Origin: Patulibacter sp.
GTDB taxonomy: Bacteria; Actinomycetota; Thermoleophilia; Solirubrobacterales; Solirubrobacteraceae
DNA: 39,742 bases
Reading direction: 5' to 3'
Assembly: GCA_015478825.1 (NCBI GenBank)
Contig: JADMKN010000036.1
Coordinates: 1 to 39,742, forward strand
Shown here: one piece after another, positions 33,822 to 39,742 of the stretch
Numbering within the stretch: the stretch's first letter is position 1
Layout of the letters: each line of letters opens with the position of its first letter
Notes under the pieces: model-generated
The model's input: only the letters and a program-made list of their open reading frames with translations
Databases searched by the model: none
What the model was told of the DNA's origin: nothing
Program-made: the position numbers and the translations under genes

Positions 33822-34946
33822 TCAGGCGACGCCCGCGGCGGTCTGCGCGTCCGCCAGCGGTTCCTCGTGCGCCGGGTCGACGGCGGCGATGATCTCGCGC
33901 AGGATGTCGTCCGCGGTCACGCCGTCGGCGTGGGCCTCGTACGACAGCACCAGGCGGTGGCGCAGCACGTCCATCGCGAGCGCGCGGACGTCGCGCGTGG
34001 TCACGTAGCTGCGGCCGCGCAGGACGGCCAGCGCCTGGGCGGTCTGGATCAGGCCGATCGGGCCTCGCGGGCTGGCGCCGACGTCGATCGACGAGGCCAG
34101 GTGGCCGAGCCCGTAGCGCTCCGGGTGCCGGGTCGCGTCGGCGAGCTGGACCGCAAATCGCACGACCTGGGGGTCGGCGTGCGTCGTGCGGACCGTCTCG
34201 CGGTGCTGGAGCAGCGCGTCGGGGGTGATGATCTGGCGCGCGTCGGTCGGCGTGCCGATCGCCTGCTGGACGACGGTCGCCTCGTCCGCCAGCGACGGGT
34301 AGTCGACGACGACCTTGAGCAGGAAGCGGTCGACCTGGGCCTCGGGCAGCGGGTAGGTGCCCTCGGACTCGATCGGGTTCTGCGTGGCGAGCACGAGGAA
34401 CGGCGAGGGCATCGGGAAGGTCTCGCCGCCGAGCGTGACCTGGCGCTCCTGCATCACCTCGAGCAGCGCGGACTGGACCTTGGCGGGGGCGCGGTTGATC
34501 TCGTCGGCGAGCAGCAGGTTGCCGAAGACCGGGCCGAGCTGGACCTCGAACGTGCCGGTGTCGGGGCGCCAGATCCGCGTGCCGACCAGGTCCGCCGGGA
34601 CCAGATCGGGGGTGAACTGGACGCGGCGGAACTCGCCGCCGAGCACCGTCGACAGGGTCTTGACCGTCAGCGTCTTGGCCAGTCCGGGGACGCCCTCCAG
34701 CAGCACGTGGCCGCCGGCGAGCAGCGCGACGAGCACTCGCTCGAGCATCGCGTCCTGCCCGACGACGACGCGCTTGACCTCGTGCAGCACGGCTTCCAGG
34801 TCACGCGAGGCGGCCTCGATCGCCGTGATCTCCTGGTCCTGCGCCGGCGTCCGCGGCTCGTCGGCCGGGGTCACGTAGGTGGGCTCGCCGTCGAACTGCG
34901 TCGGCGTCTCGGGGGTGGGGTCGGGCGTCGGGTACGGGGTGCTCAT
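33822..34946 (-). CDS. MoxR-family AAA+ ATPase
   Basis: A 374-residue ATPase. A low-complexity Pro/Thr N-terminus (1-40) is unusual for the family. The AAA_3 core has VVGQDAMLERVLVALLAGGHVLLEGVPGLAKT with Walker A at residues 85-92, the sensor/Walker B text LLLADEINRAPAKVQSALLEVMQERQVTLGG, and LATQNPIESEGTYPLPEAQVDRFLLKV. The lid domain ends with GASPRGPIGLIQTAQALAVLRGRSYVTTRDVRALAMDVLRHRLVLSYEA. MoxR ATPases act as chaperones with VWA partners, which follow directly. It is first of the three-gene operon moxR-DUF58-VWA. Confidence 0.95.
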   Translation of the reverse strand: MSTPYPTPDPTPETPTQFDGEPTYVTPADEPRTPAQDQEITAIEAASRDLEAVLHEVKRVVVGQDAMLERVLVALLAGGHVLLEGVPGLAKTLTVKTLSTVLGGEFRRVQFTPDLVPADLVGTRIWRPDTGTFEVQLGPVFGNLLLADEINRAPAKVQSALLEVMQERQVTLGGETFPMPSPFLVLATQNPIESEGTYPLPEAQVDRFLLKVVVDYPSLADEATVVQQAIGTPTDARQIITPDALLQHRETVRTTHADPQVVRFAVQLADATRHPERYGLGHLASSIDVGASPRGPIGLIQTAQALAVLRGRSYVTTRDVRALAMDVLRHRLVLSYEAHADGVTADDILREIIAAVDPAHEEPLADAQTAAGVA

Positions 34947-35021
34947 GGCTGGGTCTCCGCAGAACGGTCGGACGGTGAGAACCAGGCTAGGCGAGGCACC
35001 GTCACGCGAACATAAGGACCC

Positions 35022-36113
35022 TCAGCCGACCAGCGGCAGCCGGACCTCGACGACCAGCCCGCCGGTCTCGGGCGCGGCGATCGACAGCATGCCGCCGTGG
35101 GCCTGGACGACCGCCTGCACGATCGACAGGCCCAGACCGGACCCGCCGCCGCCGTGCCGGCCCAGCCGCTCGAACGGCTCGGTCAGCCGCCCGACGTCGC
35201 CGGGCGCGATCACCGGGCCGCTGTTGGCGACGCGCAGGGTGGCGCAGCGCTTTGGGGCCGAGCTGGTCTCGACGGTCACGCGGACCCACCCGTCCGCGTG
35301 GTTGTAGCGGAGCCCGTTGTCGACCAGGTTGGCGATCACCCGCTGCAGCAGCGCGGGGTCGCCCCAGACCTCGACCGGACGGGCAAGCGGATCGATCGTC
35401 ACGTGGCGGTCGTCCGGGACCGGCTGCTCGTCGACCACGCGGCGGACCGTCGCCCCCAGCTCGACCGCGGACCGCCGGTCGACTCCGCGCTGGCTGCGGG
35501 CCAGCACCAGCAGCCCGTCGAGCAGGTCGTTCAGCTCGTCGGTCCCGGTCAGCACCCGCTCGCCCATCCGGCGCAGCTCGCCGACGTCCGCGTCGGGATC
35601 GTCGAGCGTCACGTCGACCTCGGTGCTGATCGCGGTCAGCGGCGTGCGCAGCTCGTGCCCGGCGTTGGCCACGAACCGCTGCTGCGCGGTCAGGCTGGCT
35701 TCGAGCCGCTCGAGCATCGCGTCGAAGGTGTCGGCGAGCTCGCGGACCTCGTCCCGCGGGCCGCTCAGGGCGAGGCGCTCGTCGAGCCGCTCGTCCGAGA
35801 CCCGGCGCGCGGCGGCGGTGACCGCGTGGATCGGGCGGAGCGCCCGCCGCGCCGCGACCCAGCCGATCGCCGCCGCCAGCAGGGTGGTGCCGACGAGCAC
35901 GAAGACGAGCTGGAGCGCGATCTCGTCGAGGATCGGGTCGGCGAGCCGCGCGGGCAGCGTGCGCGACACGTGCCCGTCCATCAGGCCGTAGGCGATCACC
36001 AGCACCACCGCTGACGACGCGGTGAAGAGCGCGGTGTAGAGCGCGGTCAGCCGGGCGCGGAGCGGCCAGCGCCGCCACGGAGCGGGCAACCCGCCGGGGC
36101 CGGAGCGCATCAC
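35022..36113 (-). CDS. Sensor histidine kinase, HAMP-HisKA-HATPase
   Basis: A 363-residue membrane kinase. Helix 1 is at about 23-43, with a very short extracytoplasmic loop (DGHVSRTLPARLADPILDEI) and helix 2 at about 67-87. HAMP follows (RRALRPIHAVTAAARRVSDERLDERL). The phospho-acceptor is His153 in FVANAGHELRTPLTA. The N box is NLVDNGLRYN, then the G boxes GRHGGGGSGLGLSIVQAVVQAHGG. The small sensor loop suggests that it senses a membrane or intramembrane signal. It starts with GTG ATG overlapping the response regulator stop (GTGA), so both are one unit. Confidence 0.95.
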   Translation of the reverse strand: MMRSGPGGLPAPWRRWPLRARLTALYTALFTASSAVVLVIAYGLMDGHVSRTLPARLADPILDEIALQLVFVLVGTTLLAAAIGWVAARRALRPIHAVTAAARRVSDERLDERLALSGPRDEVRELADTFDAMLERLEASLTAQQRFVANAGHELRTPLTAISTEVDVTLDDPDADVGELRRMGERVLTGTDELNDLLDGLLVLARSQRGVDRRSAVELGATVRRVVDEQPVPDDRHVTIDPLARPVEVWGDPALLQRVIANLVDNGLRYNHADGWVRVTVETSSAPKRCATLRVANSGPVIAPGDVGRLTEPFERLGRHGGGGSGLGLSIVQAVVQAHGGMLSIAAPETGGLVVEVRLPLVG

Positions 36114-36763
36114 ATCCGGTAGCCGGCGCCGCGGACCGTCTCGATCACAGCCGGATCGCCGAGCTTGCGTCGCAGGGTGACGAGGACCATCCGCACCGTG
36201 TTCGTGAACGGGTCGACGTTCTCGTCCCAGACCCGCTCCAGGAGCTGCTCCGCGGTGACGACCTGCCCGTCGGCGGCCATCAGCTCCTGGAGCACGCCGA
36301 ACTCCTTCGGCGACAGGTCGAGCGGCTCGCCGCGGCGCGTGGCCTCGTGCCGCGCCGGATCGAGCGTGATGTCGCCGTGCTCGAGCACCGTGGGGCGGAC
36401 ACGACCGCTGCGACGCCCGAGCGCCGCGACCCGCGCGGCCAGCTCGGCGAACCGGAACGGCTTGGTCAGGTAGTCGTCGGCCCCGAGCGCCAGTCCGTCG
36501 ACCATCTCGTCGAGCGACGACGCCGCGGTCAGCATCAGGATCTTGGTCTCGGGCTGCTCGGCGTTGAGCGTGCGGCAGACCTCGTCGCCGTGGAGCTTCG
36601 GCAGGTCGCGGTCGAGCACCACGACGTCGTACGGGTGGACCCGGGCCTTGTAGAGCGCGGCCTCTCCGTCCTCGGCGATGTCGACGGCGATCCCGTCGCG
36701 GCGCAGCCCACGGGCGATCGCCTCGGCGACCCGGCCGTGATCCTCGGCCACCAGGACGCGCAC
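36110..36763 (-). CDS. OmpR/PhoB-family response regulator
   Basis: A 217-residue regulator. The receiver domain has the acidic pair in VAEDHG, phospho-acceptor Asp51 in VVVLDRDLPKLHGDE, the Thr/Ala switch LMLTAASS and the Lys in DDYLTKPFRFAEL. The C-terminal winged helix reads LSPKEFGVLQELMAADGQVVTAEQLLERVWDENVDPFTNTVRMVLVTLRRKLGDPAVIETVRGAGYRM. It is complete. Coupled to the kinase downstream. The neighbouring HtrA protease is a plausible target because kinase-regulator pairs often control adjacent envelope proteases (inference). Confidence 0.96.
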   Translation of the reverse strand: MRVLVAEDHGRVAEAIARGLRRDGIAVDIAEDGEAALYKARVHPYDVVVLDRDLPKLHGDEVCRTLNAEQPETKILMLTAASSLDEMVDGLALGADDYLTKPFRFAELAARVAALGRRSGRVRPTVLEHGDITLDPARHEATRRGEPLDLSPKEFGVLQELMAADGQVVTAEQLLERVWDENVDPFTNTVRMVLVTLRRKLGDPAVIETVRGAGYRM

Positions 36764-36833
36764 GTCAGGCGGCGATCGGTCGTGGGCAGGGCACGGCGCC
36801 CATCAGACGACCGGCTCCGGTGATCGCGGTCAC

Positions 36834-37049
36834 TCAGACCTCGGGCGGGGCGGGCCGCGCCGGCTTCTGATCCGGGTCGCAGTTGACCCGCTGCATCAGC
36901 GGCTCCGCCTGCCGGCGCTCCCGCTCCACGGTCTCCTGCGCGGTCCGCAGCTGGGGCTCGGCGCTCGAGAGTCCGGTCAGGCCGAAGCCGAGCAGGCCGA
37001 CGCCCAACGTGCCCGTGAGAAGAAGGGGGAGTGTGCGACGAAGGATCAT
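36834..37049 (-). CDS. Small exported protein of unknown function (71 aa)
   Basis: A hydrophobic signal or anchor (residues 6-27, LPLLLTGTLGVGLLGFGLTG), a possible signal cleavage near SSA-E, a short charged helix (AQETVERERRQAEPLMQRV), one Cys and a Pro-rich tail. It is oriented like, and 70 nt upstream of, the two-component system. ATG 37049 is preceded by TTTACT and TACGAT, weak -35/-10 candidates. It could be a small periplasmic partner or ligand of the kinase, by position only. Not recognised. Confidence 0.6.
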   Translation of the reverse strand: MILRRTLPLLLTGTLGVGLLGFGLTGLSSAEPQLRTAQETVERERRQAEPLMQRVNCDPDQKPARPAPPEV

Positions 37050-37131
37050 CGGTACGTGTAGCCAATCGTACGACTCTCAGTCCAGAGTAAACGGCGGCTG
37101 GGAAAAACCCTAGGATCCGCCGGTCTGCTGC

Positions 37132-37162
37132 GCGGTTTGCCGCCCATCGAGCGGCAAACCGC
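37132..37162 (-). terminator. 11-bp stem hairpin after the HtrA-VWA operon
   Basis: GCGGTTTGCCG pairs perfectly with CGGCAAACCGC around a 9-nt loop, 35 nt downstream of the VWA stop at 37198. There is no U-tract. Confidence 0.6.
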
Positions 37163-37197
37163 ACACCAACGCGGGGGGCGGCGCCCTGGGGCGCCCG

Positions 37198-38154
37198 TCA
37201 GATCACGCGGCCGGTGGCCGCGAGCGATCCGCCGACGCCGCCGATCAGCAGCAGCAGCGCCGCGCCGACCGCGAAGACCGTGGTCTGCTCCTTGCCGGGC
37301 TCCGTGGAGACCTCGCTGCCGAGGTCGCGGTAGACGGCCTCCAGCGCCGCCGCGTCGGGCGCGTCGGAGTAGGTGCCGCCGGACAGCTCGGCGATCTTGC
37401 GCAGCGTGTCGCGGTCCGGGGGGACCGGCTCCGTCTTGGTCCGGCCCTGGGCGTCGGTCGAGGTCAGCGTGCCGTCGTCGGTGCCGAGCGCGATCGTGAA
37501 GATCCGCACGCCCAGCCGGCCGGCCTCCTCGGCCACCGGGATCGGGTCGCTGCCGCGGACCGACTCGCCGTCGGACAGCAGCACGATCGCGGCCGGGGTC
37601 TGGCTGCCGCGCTCGCCCTGGGGACGCAGCGTGCGCAGGGCGGCGGACAGCGCGTCACCGGCGGCGGTGCTGCCCAGGCCCTCCAGGCCGTCGATCGCCC
37701 GGCGCACCGGCTCGCGATCGGTGGTCGGCGGGGCCAGCAGCTTGATCTTGTGGCTGAATCCCATCGCGCCGATCCGGATCTGCGGCGGCACCTGGTCGAC
37801 GAAGTCGATCGCCGCCCGCTTGGCCGCTTCCATCCGCGACGGCGCGACGTCGGTCGAGCGCATCGATCCCGACGTGTCGGTCAGCATCATCACCGTCGCC
37901 TTCTCGACCGGGATCGCGACCGTCCGCTCGGGACGGGCCACGGCGATCACCAGCGCGGCGAGCGCGAGCACGATCCCGATCGGCGCGACGTGGCGGCGCC
38001 ACCCGGCCCGCCGCGGCAGCACCGCGGGCATCAGGGCGGGCGAGGCGAAGGCGCTGCGGCTGGACGCCCGGCGCCGCTCGATCACCACGTAGGCGACCAC
38101 GGCGACGGGGATCAGCAGCAGGCCGAGCAGGAACAGCGGGGCGGCGAAGCTCAC
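37198..38154 (-). CDS. VWA domain protein, BatA-like (second copy)
   Basis: A 318-residue protein with the same plan as the protein at 31920-32900. Helices lie at about 5-24 and 56-74, the VWA MIDAS is Asp93-Ser95-Ser97 in LTDTSGSMRS, then AAGDALSAAL and VLLSDGESVRGSDP, with a C-terminal helix (VFAVGAALLLLIGGVGG). The closing region SGGTYSDAPDAAALEAVYRDLGSEV is the standard BatA C-terminal helix pair. It starts 26 nt after the HtrA stop, so the two are probably co-transcribed, an uncommon pairing. It lacks its own MoxR and may share the ATPase at 33822-34946. Confidence 0.92.
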   Translation of the reverse strand: MSFAAPLFLLGLLLIPVAVVAYVVIERRRASSRSAFASPALMPAVLPRRAGWRRHVAPIGIVLALAALVIAVARPERTVAIPVEKATVMMLTDTSGSMRSTDVAPSRMEAAKRAAIDFVDQVPPQIRIGAMGFSHKIKLLAPPTTDREPVRRAIDGLEGLGSTAAGDALSAALRTLRPQGERGSQTPAAIVLLSDGESVRGSDPIPVAEEAGRLGVRIFTIALGTDDGTLTSTDAQGRTKTEPVPPDRDTLRKIAELSGGTYSDAPDAAALEAVYRDLGSEVSTEPGKEQTTVFAVGAALLLLIGGVGGSLAATGRVI

Positions 38155-38180
38155 GGAATCGAGACGTCAGGCGGTGGGGG

Positions 38181-39581
38181 TCAGGGCTGGCTGGGCGAGC
38201 GCGGGGTCAGCGGATTGCTGGGGTCGCTGGGGTTCGTGGGGTCGCTGGGGTTCGTGGGATCGCTCGGGCTCCCGGGAATGCCGGGGCTGCGGGGCGTGCG
38301 CGGGTTCGGGCTGCCCGGGGTCTGGGTGGTGCTGGACGACGAGCTCGTCGGACGGTTGCCGAGCGTGACCTTCAGCGTCTCGCGCTGGCCGTTGCGCATC
38401 ACCTCGATCTCGACCGTGTCCCCGGGCTTGTGGCCGTTGACGATCCGCGACACCTCGTCGGGGTCGTTGACCTTCTTGCCGTCGATCGCCACGATCACGT
38501 CGCCGTTCGGGGTCTGGCCCGCCGTCGGGGTCCCGGTGACCGAGCGCATTCCGGCGCGGGCCGCCGGTCCGCCCGGCGTGACGACGCCGATCGCGACGCC
38601 TTCGACGCCGCTCAGCTTGCCCATTTGGACGCCCAGCCACGCGTGCCGGATCGTCCCACCGGTGGCGATCGTCGGGACGACCTTCTTGACCGTGTTCGAG
38701 GGCACCGCGAAGCCGATCCCGACGCTGCCGCCGCCCATCCCGGTCGTGGCGATCTGCGAGTTGACCCCGACGACGCGGCCCTTCATGTCGAGCAGCGGAC
38801 CGCCGGAGTTGCCGGGGTTGATCGGGGCGTCCGTCTGGATCACCTTGTCGATCGAGAAGTTGTTCTGGGCCTGGATCTGGCGGCCGACGCCCGAGATGAT
38901 CCCGGCGGTCGTCGTCTGGTCGAGGCCGAGCGGGTAGCCGATCGCGATCACGGGATCGGCGGTCTGGACCTTGTCCGAGTCCGCGAGCTCGAGCGGGACC
39001 AGCTTGTCGACATCCTTCGGATCGATCTTCAGGACCGCCAGGTCGGACGAGACGTCGGTCCCCATCAGCCGGGCCGAGACGTCCTGGCCGCGGTCACCGA
39101 AGCGGACCTTGATGTCCCGCCCGCCCGAGACGACGTGGTTGTTGGTGACGATCAGCCCGGTGTCGTCGTAGACCCAGCCGGTGCCGTTGCCGGTGCTCGT
39201 GGTGACCCGGACGACGCCCTGGTTGGTCGCCTCCCAGACCGCCTTGACGGCGTTGCTGTTCGCGGAGCCCCCGGTCACGACGGCGCGCTCGACGGTGTTC
39301 GTGCCGATCATCCGCTGGCCGATCGCCACGCCCGAGACGAGCAGCGCGATCGCGGCCAGCGCGACCACGGCGAAGCGGAGCCTGCGGAGCCGGGCACGGG
39401 CCCGTGGCGAGCGACCGCTCGGCCGGGAGTCGTCGTCGGACGCCGCTCGGTGCGAGCGGGTCGGAGCCTCGGCGACAGGCGTCGCGGCCGGGGCTTCGGT
39501 CGTCGGCTCGTCGTCCAACCACCCGTGGTGGTCGTTCTCGGAGGGGCCGTCGGACCAGAGGGAGCGATGTTCGGGAGCCAT
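38181..39581 (-). CDS. HtrA/DegP-like serine protease with PDZ domain and repetitive C-tail
   Basis: A 466-residue type II membrane protease. An acidic cytoplasmic N-terminus (1-68) precedes a helix at 69-88. The trypsin-like domain has His149 (TNNHVV), Asp180 (SSDLAVL) and Ser259 (NPGNSGGPL). A PDZ domain spans about 308-408 (WLGVQMGKLSGVEGVAIGVVTPGGPAARAGM). The tail (about 410-466) is Ser/Pro/Asn-rich, with repeats of the type SDPTNP. This is the PepD/HtrA form of actinobacteria. The tail repeats come from near-identical 18-bp DNA units (38222-38265). It is the first gene of the HtrA-VWA operon; the two-component system is 1.4 kb downstream on the same strand. Confidence 0.94.
   Translation of the reverse strand: MAPEHRSLWSDGPSENDHHGWLDDEPTTEAPAATPVAEAPTRSHRAASDDDSRPSGRSPRARARLRRLRFAVVALAAIALLVSGVAIGQRMIGTNTVERAVVTGGSANSNAVKAVWEATNQGVVRVTTSTGNGTGWVYDDTGLIVTNNHVVSGGRDIKVRFGDRGQDVSARLMGTDVSSDLAVLKIDPKDVDKLVPLELADSDKVQTADPVIAIGYPLGLDQTTTAGIISGVGRQIQAQNNFSIDKVIQTDAPINPGNSGGPLLDMKGRVVGVNSQIATTGMGGGSVGIGFAVPSNTVKKVVPTIATGGTIRHAWLGVQMGKLSGVEGVAIGVVTPGGPAARAGMRSVTGTPTAGQTPNGDVIVAIDGKKVNDPDEVSRIVNGHKPGDTVEIEVMRNGQRETLKVTLGNRPTSSSSSTTQTPGSPNPRTPRSPGIPGSPSDPTNPSDPTNPSDPSNPLTPRSPSQP
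38222..38265 (-). repeat. 18-bp tandem repeats encoding the HtrA tail
   Basis: The plus strand shows TCGCTGGGGTTCGTGGGG-type units in about 2.5 copies, in frame on the minus strand as (SDPTNP). Copy number could vary between strains. Confidence 0.7.
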
Positions 39582-39645
39582 GGAGTGCGCGAAGTCGAGT
39601 CGGGGTCCGCGGGATAGCGGGTGACCAACACCATGGCGGTCGGCC

Positions 39646-39651
39646 TGTCAA
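39646..39651 (-). promoter_or_regulatory. TTGACA -35 element upstream of htrA
   Basis: The minus strand has a consensus TTGACA 65 nt before ATG 39581. No good -10 lies 16-18 nt further on, so this may be an alternative promoter type or chance. Confidence 0.35.
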
Positions 39652-39680
39652 AGGTGCGTAAGGACGGTGACCGAGTCGGG

Positions 39681-39703
39681 TTCTGCCGACCATCGCGGCA
39701 GAA
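39681..39703. terminator. Stem-loop at the window end
   Basis: TTCTGCCG (39681-39688) and CGGCAGAA (39696-39703) pair perfectly around a 7-nt loop. The neighbour beyond 39742 is unseen, so it could be its terminator or an upstream regulatory element of htrA. Confidence 0.45.
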
Positions 39704-39742
39704 GCCGACGAGCGCCCTGCCCCGCCCCGGTCCGTGGCGGGA

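Noticed and set aside
37090-37120. A-run and CCTAGGATCC upstream of the 71-aa gene as an operator
   Set aside because: CCTAGGATCC holds only short overlapping palindromes and stands alone, with no second copy or repeat nearby.

Overview
The window is chromosomal DNA from a very GC-rich actinobacterium. Many GTG starts, 4-bp ATGA/GTGA gene overlaps, a secreted collagen-like protein with an N-terminal cysteine/GERKISW block, and terminators without long U-tracts all fit the deep actinobacterial class Thermoleophilia (Solirubrobacter/Conexibacter/Patulibacter-like). The assignment comes from gene style and content only; no rRNA is present.

Layout. 1-828 is the end of a TRAP transporter solute-binding protein. 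825-6441 (minus) is a tight six-gene operon: amidohydrolase, thiolase, acyl-CoA dehydrogenase, SDR oxidoreductase, an unknown 116-aa protein and an MFS transporter. A FadR-type regulator (6591-7367) is divergent from it across an A/T-rich promoter. 7531-8721 is a broken AlbA_2/Schlafen-type regulator followed by a cluster of CTAGGCC repeats. 8922-16406 holds an enoyl-CoA hydratase, a solute-binding lipoprotein with a cation/proton antiporter, NADP-glutamate dehydrogenase, and an acyl-CoA synthetase with a secreted protein. 16666-21748 holds a secreted alpha/beta hydrolase, a DedA protein and two PH-domain membrane proteins. 21949-23613 is the collagen-like protein. 23971-27012 has an SDR, an AlkD-like DNA repair protein, a second enoyl-CoA hydratase and an acetyltransferase.

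27032-31890 is the accessory part. It holds a type IV AbiE-like toxin-antitoxin pair with a patterned promoter, DCC and DUF1330 genes, a relic of the 3' end of ssrA (tmRNA) with a terminator, a PadR regulator with a membrane-anchored partner, tRNA-Ala(UGC), and a decayed Phd/VapC-PIN module. 31920-39581 (minus) is an envelope module: HtrA protease, a BatA-like VWA protein, a two-component system, then MoxR ATPase, DUF58 and a second VWA protein.

The most notable unexplained signal is a pair of homologous ~112-bp noncoding units, at 16526-16637 and 21758-21870. Each has a -10-like box, a small hairpin with a pyrimidine-rich (anti-Shine-Dalgarno-like) loop, and a strong terminator whose sequence also recurs after tRNA-Ala. 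They look like two copies of an undescribed small RNA. A second pattern is a set of -10 hexamers 6-9 nt before start codons, which implies widespread leaderless mRNAs.
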